From: Opitutia bacterium
GTDB lineage: Bacteria > Verrucomicrobiota > Verrucomicrobiia > Opitutales > Opitutaceae
Length of the DNA stretch: 64,000 nt
Direction of reading: 5' to 3'
Assembly (NCBI GenBank): GCA_947475065.1
Contig: CANJLB010000012.1
Location: 30,462 to 94,461 of the forward strand
Part shown: positions 24,689-33,584 of the stretch, piece after piece
Position numbering within the stretch: the stretch's first letter is position 1
Layout of the letters: the number at the start of each line of letters is the position of its first letter
Made by a program: the position numbers and the translations under genes
Notes under the pieces: generated by a model
What the model was told of the DNA's origin: nothing
Databases searched by the model: none
The model's input: only the letters and a program-made list of their open reading frames with translations

Positions 24689-26146
24689 TCAGCCTTTTTG
24701 CAAGATGTGGTAGTTGGCCATCGAGATGCCGCTGAGCATCGCGCCGACGATGCCGAGGAAGCCCTGGTCGGTGCCGCAGAGATAAAGGTTGGCGAGCACG
24801 GTGCGGCCCTGGCGGTTTTTCACGGGCGAGCCGTAGATCGCGCCGCCGAGGTGGCCGGTGAACTTCGTAATCGTGCGCGGCGTGAACATGTCGGTCGCCA
24901 GCGTGGCGCGGGTAAAGGTGCCGGGCGGGCCGCCGGGAGCGGCGGGAATCGGCGGAAGATAGCGCTGCGCGCTGCGCTGGATCGCGGCATACCAGCGCAG
25001 TTTGTCAGCGCGGTAGGTTGCGTCGGGGAGATGCGCCCAGCGTTCATAGCTGGCGAGACAGGTGCAGCGGAAAATGCCCTCCGGCAGCACGCGGCCGGGG
25101 CCGTAGTCGAAGTTGTTGGGGATGCAGATGACGCCGCTGCGCGTGTCCACCTGCTCCTCGCTGCGGGCGTAGTGGAAGCGCGGCGAGTCGTTGAAAAATA
25201 TGATCGTGTCGCTCCCCCACCCCAACGCGGCGGGCTGGCAGTCGAGGACCGTGATGGTCTCAACGAAGCTGAGCGCTCCGACCGAAATTTCCAATTTTGG
25301 ATTTTGGATTTTGGATTGGGTAGAAATCAGGGATTCAGTTTCGGGAGCGCCGATGCTGCTGAGCACGTGGTCGGCGGTGACCTCGCTGCCGTCGTCGAGC
25401 GTGAGCGCAATGGCGCGCCCGTCGCGGGCGGCGATGCGGCGGACCCCGCATTTCATCCGGCGCTCGCCGCCGGCGGCGCGAAATTTTTCCAGCAGCACGC
25501 GGATGATGACGCGCACGCCGTCGAACGGCCGTGCAAAACCCTCCAGGTAGAGCGCCTTGAACATGATGACGAACTGGCCGAACTCCATATCGTGCTCCGT
25601 CGCGCTGCCGTAATACATCACCGGGCAGAAGAGCATGTCCTCCAACAGCGGCTCGGTGATGTGGCGGCGCACGACGGCGCGGGCGGACTCGGCGGGCGCG
25701 TCGAGCGAGACATCGTCGTAGGCGCGCACGGCGGCGACGAGCCGGCGGAAGCCGTCAATCTGCGCGGGGAATTTCTGCGCGACCTCGCCCTCGAGGAGGG
25801 CGAAGTCGTTGCTGAAACACAGCGCGGTCTCGCCGTGGGGACCAAAGGCGACCCGTGACTGCCTTTGCTCGCAGAGGGCGAACTCGTCGCGGTCAATGCG
25901 GAGCTGGCGCAAGAGCTTGCCGAGCGGCGTGCCCTTCACGCCGGGGCGGACGAAATTGGTCATCGCGTGCAGGCCGACGTCGTAGCGGCGACCCGCGAGG
26001 CTGTAGAAACTGTTGAGCCCGCCGGGGGCGTTGTGCCGCTCGAAGACGCAGACCTTTCGTCCAAAATGCGCCAGCCGGATGCCGGCGGCGAGGCCGGACA
26101 TGCCCGCGCCGATGATGGCGACGTCGTAGTGCGAGGCGGAGTTCAT
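24689..26146 (-). CDS. Phytoene-desaturase-like FAD-dependent oxidoreductase
   Basis: A 485-aa flavoprotein of the CrtI/amine-oxidase superfamily. The N-terminal dinucleotide-binding motif is YDVAIIGAGMSGLAAGIRLA with VCVFERHNAPGG. The C-terminal FAD/substrate part has NLYLCGTDQGFLGIVGAMLS, and the extreme end is ANYHILQKG. It is the third gene of an operon with a ketosynthase and an acyl carrier protein, so the substrate is likely an ACP-derived polyene or fatty product rather than phytoene; that is inference. A heptamer repeat interrupts the frame-preserving stretch near residue 277. Confidence 0.88.
   Translation of the reverse strand: MNSASHYDVAIIGAGMSGLAAGIRLAHFGRKVCVFERHNAPGGLNSFYSLAGRRYDVGLHAMTNFVRPGVKGTPLGKLLRQLRIDRDEFALCEQRQSRVAFGPHGETALCFSNDFALLEGEVAQKFPAQIDGFRRLVAAVRAYDDVSLDAPAESARAVVRRHITEPLLEDMLFCPVMYYGSATEHDMEFGQFVIMFKALYLEGFARPFDGVRVIIRVLLEKFRAAGGERRMKCGVRRIAARDGRAIALTLDDGSEVTADHVLSSIGAPETESLISTQSKIQNPKLEISVGALSFVETITVLDCQPAALGWGSDTIIFFNDSPRFHYARSEEQVDTRSGVICIPNNFDYGPGRVLPEGIFRCTCLASYERWAHLPDATYRADKLRWYAAIQRSAQRYLPPIPAAPGGPPGTFTRATLATDMFTPRTITKFTGHLGGAIYGSPVKNRQGRTVLANLYLCGTDQGFLGIVGAMLSGISMANYHILQKG
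25287..25321 (-). repeat. Five 7-bp repeats inside the desaturase-like gene
   Basis: On the plus strand three perfect ATTTTGG units (25294-25314) are flanked by one diverged unit each side. In the minus-strand frame it reads QSKIQNPKLEIS, the same peptide style as at 14164-14205 and 22201-22235. Confidence 0.88.
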
Positions 26147-26250
26147 GGAGCGGACAAATCGAAGCGCAAAGACGCAGGGACGCCAAGAGCACAAACCAAG
26201 TAAAAGCGCACCGCCAGTCTTTGCGCTTAAAAAGCAGCCTCATTCCAGAC

Positions 26251-26508
26251 CTATTTTCCCAGCGCGACGAACTTCGGCGTCAGATATTCGGCGCTGCTGT
26301 CCAGGCTGGCGAGCTGCAGGTAGTCGGCCTCAGGCACCTCGATGCCGTGGCGCTTCCGCAGCTCCATCACAATGTCGAGGAAGTCCATCGAATCGAGCTG
26401 GAGCTGGTCGCGCAGGCGCACGTCGGGCTTGACGTTGGAAAGATCCTCGTCGGGTGCGATGTCGGCGATGATGTCGAGCACCACTTGTCTGCATTCGTCT
26501 TTGGTCAT
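26251..26508 (-). CDS. Acyl carrier protein
   Basis: An 85-aa ACP. The phosphopantetheine attachment Ser is residue 40 in DQLQLDSMDFLDIVMELRK, followed by the acidic helix and HGIEVPEADYLQLASL. The ATG at 26508 lies 23 bases after the ketosynthase stop, so they are co-transcribed. It is a dedicated ACP for the adjacent ketosynthase rather than the housekeeping fatty-acid ACP, judging from context. The 104-base gap to the next gene holds an intergenic stretch rich in AAGACGCAGGGACGC-type repeats. Confidence 0.93.
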   Translation of the reverse strand: MTKDECRQVVLDIIADIAPDEDLSNVKPDVRLRDQLQLDSMDFLDIVMELRKRHGIEVPEADYLQLASLDSSAEYLTPKFVALGK

Positions 26509-26531
26509 TGATGATAGGCTGGAAACAGGAG

Positions 26532-27776
26532 CTAAGGCACAAAGCGGCTTACAATCAACGTGGAATTTATGCCGAGCATGCCGAAGGAGTTGTTGAGGAT
26601 GGTGTCCACCCTGGCGACCCGTAGGGGCGAATTGAGCACCAGACCGGGCAGGGCGCACTGCGGGTCGAGGTTATCCACGTTGATGGTCGGGTGGACCGTG
26701 AGGTCGTCAAAAGACGGCAGATTGCCCGCGAGCTCAAGCGCGCCAGCCGCGCCCATGCAGTGGCCAATGAAGCTTTTCGTGTTGTTGATTGCAGTATCGG
26801 GACAGCCCTCGCCAAAGACGGCGCGGATGGCTTCGCACTCCTGGATGTCGCCGAGCGGGGTGGCGGTGGCATGGGTGTTGACGATGTGGATGTCGCGTGG
26901 TGCGAGGCGGGCGCGGGCGAGCGCGGCGCGGATGCACTCAGTCTGCCGCACGGGGTTGGGCAGCACATAGTCGCTGGCGTCGGAGTTGACGTGATAACCG
27001 GCGAGTTCGGCGTAGATTTTAGCTCCGCGCCGCTGCGCGTCCTCAAGGCGCTCGAGCGTGTAGAGGCAGCCGCCCTCCGAGATGACGATGCCGTTGCGGG
27101 CGAGGTCGAAAGGACGCGAGGCCTTTTTCGGATCCTCATGGGTGGCCAGCGCGTTCTGGGACTTAAAGCCGGCGAAGATGCCAAACGTGTGAATGCTTTC
27201 GCTCACACCGCCGCAGAGGGCAAAGTCCACTTCGCCCAGCCGCAGCATCTGCGCCGCATGGACGAGACCCATGTTGCCGGCGGCACAGGCGGCGCCGATG
27301 GTGTAGGCGGGGCCGGTCACACCCAAGTTCAGCGAGGTCTCGCCGGCGGGGTTGTTGGCGACCGTGCGGGGGTTGTGGTAGTGCGACCAAAACTTGGTGT
27401 CGTAGTTAAATTTCGAGATGTTGTAGATTTCGTTCTCGGTCTCGACATTGCCGTGCTCGGTGATGCCGAGGTAAATGCCCACGCGGTCCTTTGGGACGGT
27501 GTCCCATGCCACTCCGCTATCGGCGAGCGCCTCACGCGCACAGTAGATTGAAATGGAGCCGGCCCGCGTGCCGACCCGCACCTCTTTTTTCTTCTGGTGG
27601 CGCAGCGGGTCGAAATGGCAAACCCCCGCGAGCTGCGGCCCCATGTAGCGGATTTCCATGCGCTCGACTCCGGCCACGCCGGCGAGCAGGTGGCGACGGA
27701 ACTCGGCCAGCGAGTCGCCGTTCGGGGCGGTGAGACCGACGCCGGTGATGACGATGCGGGCGGTGGCGGGAGGCAT
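26532..27776 (-). CDS. Beta-ketoacyl-ACP synthase (FabF/KAS II type)
   Basis: A 414-aa thiolase-fold ketosynthase. It starts MPPATARIVITGVGLTAPNG. Active-site Cys164 is in YTIGAACAAGNMG. The two His motifs are NTHATATPLGD and FIGHCMGAAGALE. All three catalytic residues are present, so elongation activity is expected. It leads the operon ketosynthase-ACP-desaturase, divergent from galE with a 58-base shared upstream region. Dedicated KS/ACP pairs with a desaturase occur in polyene-type lipid or pigment pathways; no other pathway genes are here. Confidence 0.93.
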   Translation of the reverse strand: MPPATARIVITGVGLTAPNGDSLAEFRRHLLAGVAGVERMEIRYMGPQLAGVCHFDPLRHQKKKEVRVGTRAGSISIYCAREALADSGVAWDTVPKDRVGIYLGITEHGNVETENEIYNISKFNYDTKFWSHYHNPRTVANNPAGETSLNLGVTGPAYTIGAACAAGNMGLVHAAQMLRLGEVDFALCGGVSESIHTFGIFAGFKSQNALATHEDPKKASRPFDLARNGIVISEGGCLYTLERLEDAQRRGAKIYAELAGYHVNSDASDYVLPNPVRQTECIRAALARARLAPRDIHIVNTHATATPLGDIQECEAIRAVFGEGCPDTAINNTKSFIGHCMGAAGALELAGNLPSFDDLTVHPTINVDNLDPQCALPGLVLNSPLRVARVDTILNNSFGMLGINSTLIVSRFVP

Positions 27777-27834
27777 GGAGCGGAAATCGCTAGCCAAGCC
27801 GCCGCCGAAAGCAATACAACCCTCGTTCCAAATT

Positions 27835-28830
27835 ATGAACGTCCTCGTTGTCGGAGGCGCCGGTTACATCGGCAGCCATTGTGTGCGCCAGCTGATCGCC
27901 GCCGGACACCGCCCGGTGGTGCTCGACAATCTCGTGCTCGGCCACCGTGCGGCGGTCGCAGCCGACGTGCCGGTTTACACCGTCAATCTCGGCAACGAGA
28001 GCGAGGTTGGCAAAGTCCTCCGCAAGGAAAAGATCGAGCTCGTCATGCATTTCGCCGCCTACGCCTATGTGGGCGAGAGTGTCGCCGACCCGATGAAATA
28101 CTATTTCAACAACGTCGCCGCACCGCTCCACCTCCTGCGCTGCATGCTGGGCTCGGGGGTGAAAAAATTTGTCTTCTCCTCGTCCTGTGCGACTTATGGC
28201 AGCCCGGCGCAGATGCCCATCACGGAAGACACGCCGCAGGCCCCCATCAATCCCTACGGCCAGACCAAGCTTGATGTGGAGAACGCCCTCCGGGCTTTCG
28301 CTGCCGCCTACGGCCTGAGCTTTGCCGTTTTCCGCTATTTCAATGCCGCCGGAGCCGCCGAGGACGGCACCATTGGCGCCGATCACACCCCCCAGACGCG
28401 CGTCATCCCCCTCGCGATTGACGCGGCAGCGGGCCGCGGGCCGCCGCTCCAAATTTTTGGCAACGACTACCCTACGCCTGACGGCACCTGCCGGCGCGAC
28501 TATGTCCACGTGGACGACCTCAGCCGCGCCCACATCGCGGTCTTTGAACAGCTCTCCACTCCGGGCGCCGCACTCTTGTACAACCTCGGCACCGGCACGC
28601 CGACCTCCGTGCTGGAAGTAATCCGCGCCGTGGAAAAAGTGACCGGCAAACCCGTGCCGCACACCTTTGCGCCGCGTCGTGCGGGCGACCCGCCCGAGCT
28701 CTATGCCGACTCGACCAAGGCACGGCGCGAGCTCGGCTGGCAGATAAAGTTTCCCGACATCGAATCCATCGTTGCCACCGCTTGGAAATGGCACGAGGTC
28801 CACCCCCACGGATTTGGCGGGCGCAAATAG
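27835..28830 (+). CDS. galE: UDP-glucose 4-epimerase
   Basis: A 331-aa NAD-dependent epimerase of the SDR family that interconverts UDP-glucose and UDP-galactose. The N-terminal NAD motif is MNVLVVGGAGYIGSH, the catalytic region includes FSSSCATYGSP and NPYGQTKLDVE (Tyr-x-x-x-Lys type), and the C-terminal part has YNLGTGTPTSVLEVI and ARRELGWQ. The ATG at 27835 begins right at the first strand; the open frame further upstream is discarded. It may supply sugars for envelope polysaccharide. Confidence 0.96.
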   Translation: MNVLVVGGAGYIGSHCVRQLIAAGHRPVVLDNLVLGHRAAVAADVPVYTVNLGNESEVGKVLRKEKIELVMHFAAYAYVGESVADPMKYYFNNVAAPLHLLRCMLGSGVKKFVFSSSCATYGSPAQMPITEDTPQAPINPYGQTKLDVENALRAFAAAYGLSFAVFRYFNAAGAAEDGTIGADHTPQTRVIPLAIDAAAGRGPPLQIFGNDYPTPDGTCRRDYVHVDDLSRAHIAVFEQLSTPGAALLYNLGTGTPTSVLEVIRAVEKVTGKPVPHTFAPRRAGDPPELYADSTKARRELGWQIKFPDIESIVATAWKWHEVHPHGFGGRK

Positions 28831-28993
28831 GAGACCGCAACGAGGAGATGGGGAAAGCCACGGGACTGGCCAAGGTTACGGAGAGGCTCCAACGGGGGTA
28901 CCGTGGCACGCGGCCCCCCGAGTCCCCCTCCTGACTGGCAGCGCCAGTCTTGCGGGGTGGAGTTTGCGGTTGTCTGAGCGAAAAAAGGGCTGC

Positions 28994-29686
28994 ATGGTGC
29001 CAGGCACCGTGACCGCCAAATCCCTCCGCAACGATCACGGCAAAAAAGCTCCGAAGCCCGGTGCCGCGTCAGTCCGTCCGGCCCCGCCGGCAGCCTCCTT
29101 CGCGGAGGAACTGAGTGATCTGGCCGGGCGCTTCGGCAATCGCCCGGTGTGTCTCGGTGAAATTCTCGACGCAACCCAAGGCCGCGGGTTCAATCTGCTG
29201 CTCATCTTCATCGCCCTGCCTTTCGTCACGCCGATTCCGATGCCCGGTTTTTCCATTCCGTTTGGACTGGTGGTGGCTCTCATCGGCACGCGTATGGCGC
29301 TGGGTCAAAAGCCCTGGCTGCCGCAAAAATTGCTGGCGCGGGAACTGCCCGCCAAGTTCCTTCCCAAGCTGCTCGCCACAGGCAGCCGCATCCTCAAATT
29401 TCTCGAACGACCGCTGCGGCCGCGACTGACTTTCCTGCATAAGCAGCTCATCTATCGCCGGCTGGCAGGCATCCTCATCGCTCTCTCAGGTCTGTACCTC
29501 GTGCTGCCGCTGCCCGTGCCGTTCAGCAACGGCCTTCCCGCGTTGACGGTGCTGTTGCTCTCGGCGGCGGCGCTGACGCGCGATGGCCTGTGTTTCATCG
29601 CAGGCTGTTGCATGTTTGTGTTGGCAACGACCTTTTTCGTACTGCTCACTCTAGGCGGCAAACAAATCATGGACCACCTGTTTTAG
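28994..29686 (+). CDS. ExoD-like exopolysaccharide synthesis membrane protein
   Basis: A 230-aa membrane protein. The N-terminal 40 residues are hydrophilic, followed by LGEILDATQGRGFNLLLIF, PFVTPIPMPGFSIPFGLVVA and several hydrophobic spans ending LLTLGGKQIMDHLF. The G-E-I-L-D-x-x-x-x-R-G and P-x-P-G-x-S-x-P-F-G patterns are typical of the ExoD family, linked to exopolysaccharide and alkali tolerance in rhizobia. The ATG at 28994 lies in a small palindrome (GGTGCCAGGCACC, 28996-29008), so the exact start is uncertain. Confidence 0.85.
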   Translation: MVPGTVTAKSLRNDHGKKAPKPGAASVRPAPPAASFAEELSDLAGRFGNRPVCLGEILDATQGRGFNLLLIFIALPFVTPIPMPGFSIPFGLVVALIGTRMALGQKPWLPQKLLARELPAKFLPKLLATGSRILKFLERPLRPRLTFLHKQLIYRRLAGILIALSGLYLVLPLPVPFSNGLPALTVLLLSAAALTRDGLCFIAGCCMFVLATTFFVLLTLGGKQIMDHLF

Positions 29687-29775
29687 CCATCCTGCCCGCA
29701 GCTGAACCCGGCAAAGAACCATCCGGAACATTCTCCGAGCCAGAGCGCGAGGAGGGGAGTTCTCAGGGGAGTTGC

Positions 29776-30492
29776 TTAGGGAGCTGATGAGCGGGGCCGT
29801 GTCACCACGAACAGCACCAGCCCGGCGAGGGAAGTGAGAAATGCCAGCGACGTAAAGGCGACGAGCAGCCCGTCGCGCCAAGGCTTGGCGGTGATGAAGG
29901 CGTATTTGTGGAAGAGGCTGAAGATGTTGGCCTCGCGCTGGCGGCTGTCGTCGGTGTGGCGGGCGACGCTGCCGGTGAGAGTGCTCACATAGACTCGGGT
30001 GTGGAGCGTGTCCTCCCCATCGGCCGCGTCGAGGCGGTGGACGGGGAGGAGGCGGAAGATGGGGATGTATTCGTCGTCGTAGGCGTCGAGGCGGCGCGTC
30101 CATTGCACGCGCTGGCCGCCGAGGTAGCGAGTGGCGATCTCGGCGGCGTAGCGGTTGTCCTGCGCGGCGTCCTCGTGGCCGTCCACGGCGCTGAGGTAGC
30201 GCGGCACGGACGAGTCGCCGGCGAGAACTTGATACCACGGCTGGCCACCGATCAGACGGAGCGAGATGGAACGCACGGGGCCGGTGGCGGGGCCGGGCAG
30301 GGCGAGCGCCTCGGCGGGGGCGATCCGGAGGGCAGCGGTGTCAATGGCGGTGTCGGGCTGGGGACGGGGCGGGGGTGTTTGCGTCCAAGTCATTACAACA
30401 TGAAGGATGCCGCTGCCGGAGGCGGCAAGGACGGTGAGGGCGCAGGCGAGGCCAATCCAGCGGTGCAGGCGGCGGAGAGTGGAGGGTTTCAT
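29776..30492 (-). CDS. PepSY-domain membrane protein
   Basis: A 238-aa protein. It starts MKPSTLRRLHRWIGLACALT with the RRLHRWIG signature and first span (about 10-32), then a periplasmic region carrying PepSY-like motifs (YLSAVDG, RYLGGQRVQWTRRLDAYDDE), HTRVYVSTLTGSVARHTDDS and a C-terminal span (LLVAFTSLAFLTSLAGLVLF). Short PepSY proteins of this kind are often encoded next to TonB-dependent receptors, as here, and are linked to iron or copper handling. It lies downstream of the receptor on the same strand. Confidence 0.85.
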   Translation of the reverse strand: MKPSTLRRLHRWIGLACALTVLAASGSGILHVVMTWTQTPPPRPQPDTAIDTAALRIAPAEALALPGPATGPVRSISLRLIGGQPWYQVLAGDSSVPRYLSAVDGHEDAAQDNRYAAEIATRYLGGQRVQWTRRLDAYDDEYIPIFRLLPVHRLDAADGEDTLHTRVYVSTLTGSVARHTDDSRQREANIFSLFHKYAFITAKPWRDGLLVAFTSLAFLTSLAGLVLFVVTRPRSSAP

Positions 30493-30687
30493 GGGCGAAG
30501 TGTATGCGAGAACAGCAATGGGGCGATAAGCAGAGCGTGGGCGTCTGGCTTCATGGACGGGTGAGCGGGTTGAACAGAAGAGGTTGGGATTGGGATGGGG
30601 CCGTGGTGCCCTCGCCACGGCGGGTGGCGAGGGCGCGGCCAACGCGACGGGGGCGTCGCGTCCCCTATTTTCTCGGAGGGCGGGACG

Positions 30688-32796
30688 TCACCAGCGGAAC
30701 TCCACGCCGCCGAAGAACCCGCGGCCGTCGCCGGGGAGGAACTGGCGCACGTCCGCGCCCGCGGCGTTGGCGGTCGCGCCGGTGGTGGCGGCGTAGGTGG
30801 TGTTGAAGACGTTTCGCACCTCGAGGAACCACGACGCGCCTTTGCCCAGACGGCGACCGACACGGAAGCCGGCGATGGCGTAGGGATCGGCGGCGAAGGT
30901 GTTCATGTGGTCAACAAAGGTGCGGGACGGCACCCACTCGAAGTTGGGGCCGGCATACCAGCCGGCGGAGTTTTCCCACATGAGCTCGCCCCGGATCATA
31001 TGAGGGGGGAGGCCGGCGAGGGTGTTGTTGCCGAACACCGGGTCGCCATCGAATTTGAACTGGCCGTAGATCCAGTTCACGCGCAGCACGAGACGGTCAC
31101 CAGGGGCGGTCTTGGCGTCCCAGTCCTGGCCGAGGATGTCGGCCTCGACGGCGAGCTCGACGCCACGGTGCGTGGTGCGGGCGGCGTTGATGGTGCCGAG
31201 CGGGACGTTGGTGGCGGAGACCATGTCGAGAAACTCATTGCGAACGGCGGCGGAGTAGAGCGAGGCGTCCCAGCGGAAGAAGTGGCGGACGCCGCGCGAG
31301 CCGACCTCGAAGGTGGTGGCCGTCTGCGCGCGGTTGGGCGTCGTGCCGCCGGTCTCGCTGAAGGTGGGCGGCTCGTAACTGCCGGAGACGTTGGCGTAGA
31401 GCTGGAGGCCGGCGGTGTCCCAGCGGAGGCCGAGCTTGGGCGAGAGGCGGTCGTAGTCGCGCTCGAAGGTCGGGGTCGCGCCGACGCGCTGGGTGTTTTT
31501 GAGCGTGTTGTGCGCGTAGTTCGCGGCGGCGACGAAGGTGAGGCCGTACCCGAGCGCGACCTGGTCCTCGGCGAAGGCCATGAGGTTGGTTGCGGTCTGG
31601 TCGGCGTCGCTGGTGAGCGCGCCGCGCGCGCCGAGGACGTTGGCGAAGATGGCGGCGTTGGTCTCGCCGCGCGAGAGCTGCACGCCGACGCGGACGCGGT
31701 GCGCGAGACCGAGCGCCTCCACGCCGCCGGTGTAGGTGGCGCTGGCGAGGAGGTCGTTGGAGAGCTGGTCAATCACGCCGACGAACGGCGTGATCGGGTG
31801 GTCGAGGTCCTTGTATGTCCACGCGAGCGCGAAGTCGAAGCGTCCCTCCGCGCCGAGGAGCACGGTGGTCTGGTCGGCGAGGCGAAGCAGATCGTAGTCG
31901 CGCCGATTGTTAAACCTCACGGAGCCGAAGAATGATTTGTCGGCCTGCGCGGGGTTGGCGTTGAGCTCGGCCTTGGTGAGGCTGCCGGGGAGCTGCGAGT
32001 CGGTGTGGACGGCAGCGAGGTAGAGGCGCGACTCGGCGACAGGGGAAATGCGCCAGCCGATGTTAGCAAGGAGGCGCTGGTTTTCCTGCTCTGCATGGTC
32101 GCGGAAGCCGCCTTGCTTCGTGGCGGTGAACGCGGCGTAGGCGTCAAACGCGCCGGCGGCCGTGCCGTCCGCGACGAGGCCGCGCAGGTAGCCGAACGAG
32201 CCGGCCTCGACGCGCGCGAGACCGGGCGTGGCGTCGCGGCCCGTGCGGGAGACGTAGTTGATGGAGCCGCCAAGCGCGGCCGCGCCGGTGGCGAGGGCAT
32301 TGCCGCCGCGCAGCACCTCGATGTAATTCGTCGCGAGCGGCTCCAGCGACTGCATGTCGAAGCCGCCGTCGGCGAGGTTGATGGGCACGCCGTCCTGCAT
32401 GACGATCAGGCCGCGCCCGTGAAACGTGCGCTGGATGCCGGAACCACGGATCGAGAGGCGGGCCTCGTCAGAGCCGAAGCGCGGCTGCGCGAAGACGCCG
32501 GCGGCGAGCGCAAAGGTGTCGGCCACAGTGGAGGCGCGACCACGCAGGTAGGTCTCGGCGTCAACCACGCCGGCACCGCCTGGCGTGAGCGCGAGCGTGG
32601 CGCGGGCCTGGTCGGGCGCGGGCACGGTAAGCGGCGTGGAAGTGCTGGCAGTGACCATAACCGGCGGGAGCTGGGTGGATGCGCCGGCGGGCGGCGCAGA
32701 GGACGTGTCGGCAGCGCGGAGGGCGGTGGCAAGGAGGAGCAGCAGCGCAGCAGGCGCCCGGCGGCGGAGGGGATGGAGCGGACGGAAGGAGTTCAT
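30688..32796 (-). CDS. TonB-dependent outer-membrane receptor
   Basis: A 702-aa outer-membrane receptor. It has a signal peptide (MNSFRPLHPLRRRAPAALLL, cleaved near residue 28 after LRA) and a plug domain with FGSDEARLSIRGSGIQRTFH, GLIVMQDGVPINLADGGFD and EVLRGGNALATGAAALGGSI. A 22-strand-type barrel follows, ending with an aromatic residue in GFFGGVEFRW. FecA-like plug motifs suggest a ferric-chelate or other metal substrate, not determined. The ATG at 32796 is used; the open frame continues upstream without homology. Confidence 0.93.
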   Translation of the reverse strand: MNSFRPLHPLRRRAPAALLLLLATALRAADTSSAPPAGASTQLPPVMVTASTSTPLTVPAPDQARATLALTPGGAGVVDAETYLRGRASTVADTFALAAGVFAQPRFGSDEARLSIRGSGIQRTFHGRGLIVMQDGVPINLADGGFDMQSLEPLATNYIEVLRGGNALATGAAALGGSINYVSRTGRDATPGLARVEAGSFGYLRGLVADGTAAGAFDAYAAFTATKQGGFRDHAEQENQRLLANIGWRISPVAESRLYLAAVHTDSQLPGSLTKAELNANPAQADKSFFGSVRFNNRRDYDLLRLADQTTVLLGAEGRFDFALAWTYKDLDHPITPFVGVIDQLSNDLLASATYTGGVEALGLAHRVRVGVQLSRGETNAAIFANVLGARGALTSDADQTATNLMAFAEDQVALGYGLTFVAAANYAHNTLKNTQRVGATPTFERDYDRLSPKLGLRWDTAGLQLYANVSGSYEPPTFSETGGTTPNRAQTATTFEVGSRGVRHFFRWDASLYSAAVRNEFLDMVSATNVPLGTINAARTTHRGVELAVEADILGQDWDAKTAPGDRLVLRVNWIYGQFKFDGDPVFGNNTLAGLPPHMIRGELMWENSAGWYAGPNFEWVPSRTFVDHMNTFAADPYAIAGFRVGRRLGKGASWFLEVRNVFNTTYAATTGATANAAGADVRQFLPGDGRGFFGGVEFRW

Positions 32797-32977
32797 GGGA
32801 TTGAGATGCAAACGAAGGGTGAGCGGACGGGTTGTTTGAAATGGGCGCGCGGATGCAAAACGGGGACGCGCAAAATTTTCTAGCAGGCGGAGCCGCGCCG
32901 GCCCCGGCACGGGTGGTAGGTGCACGACAGGGCCGTCGCGCCTCCGAACGGTGGGTTGGCCGGCTGATGCTGTGGCG

Positions 32978-32991
32978 GGGTGTTTACACCC
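32978..32991. promoter_or_regulatory. Palindrome upstream of the TonB receptor
   Basis: GGGTGTTTACACCC, an almost perfect 14-base palindrome, lies about 180 bases upstream of the receptor start in the 270-base gap before the next gene. It could be an operator for a metal-responsive regulator; there is no second copy elsewhere in the window that I noticed. Confidence 0.3.
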
Positions 32992-33066
32992 TGTGCTTCG
33001 CAGAGATCGGGCAGGGGTGAAAACATCCCACCTGCATCCGCGCACACGGCCAAGCCGGCTGGTGGC

Positions 33067-33450
33067 TCAGGCCGGGCGCGGCGGCGGGACGGGCGGGCTG
33101 GCGCGTGACGCGCCCAGCATGGTCTGGCCATCGGACGGCCACGGGGAAAATTCTGGAACGACAATGACAATCACTGGCACCGGCTGGAAAACGAGAAGGA
33201 TTTTGCCAGGGGCTTTGGCGGCAGGGGTGGTTGGGCTGTTCTGTTGCTCCTTGGCTTCACCAACTGCCAAACAGACATCGCACTCATTGCCAGGGGTGAA
33301 AGTAAGGCGCACCGCCTCGGCCAGCGGCATCGTGCGGGAGTAGTTTGCGATCATCCGCCCCCATGCGAATACCTGCGCACAATCCCACTGGCTGCCCGTG
33401 GCGAGCAGCCACGCGAGCAAGACACTGCCAATTTGAAAACGGCGAAACAC
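33067..33450 (-). CDS. Small exported cysteine-containing protein of metal loci, unknown function
   Basis: About 127 aa from a GTG at 33450 (an AGAGG ribosome site sits about 10 bases upstream; a TTG at 33462 is the alternative). It has a hydrophobic N-terminal segment (IGSVLLAWLLATGSQ), then QVFAWGRMIANYSRTMPLAE and a CDVC pair followed by LAVGEAKEQQ. A Pro-rich tail ends PVPPPPRPA. The C-x2-C motif plus position upstream of a TonB receptor suggests a metal-related periplasmic protein. Family name uncertain. Confidence 0.65.
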   Translation of the reverse strand: MFRRFQIGSVLLAWLLATGSQWDCAQVFAWGRMIANYSRTMPLAEAVRLTFTPGNECDVCLAVGEAKEQQNSPTTPAAKAPGKILLVFQPVPVIVIVVPEFSPWPSDGQTMLGASRASPPVPPPRPA

Positions 33451-33584
33451 GTCACACGGCAACCTCTCACCTTGCCAGAGACAAGATCAAATCCACCGCA
33501 GAAAGATTTCATTAGCCATCCTACAGGTCGGCTATAAAGCGACGTTAAGACCTACCAAAACACGACAGGATTGCGGGAAAAACT

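Noticed and set aside
30595..31935. 446-codon plus-strand frame
   Set aside because: Antisense to the TonB receptor barrel; no motifs.
32797..33060. Possible cobalamin or thiamine riboswitch upstream of the TonB receptor
   Set aside because: I looked for the B12-box and TPP core strings on the minus strand and did not find them; only a short palindrome is present.
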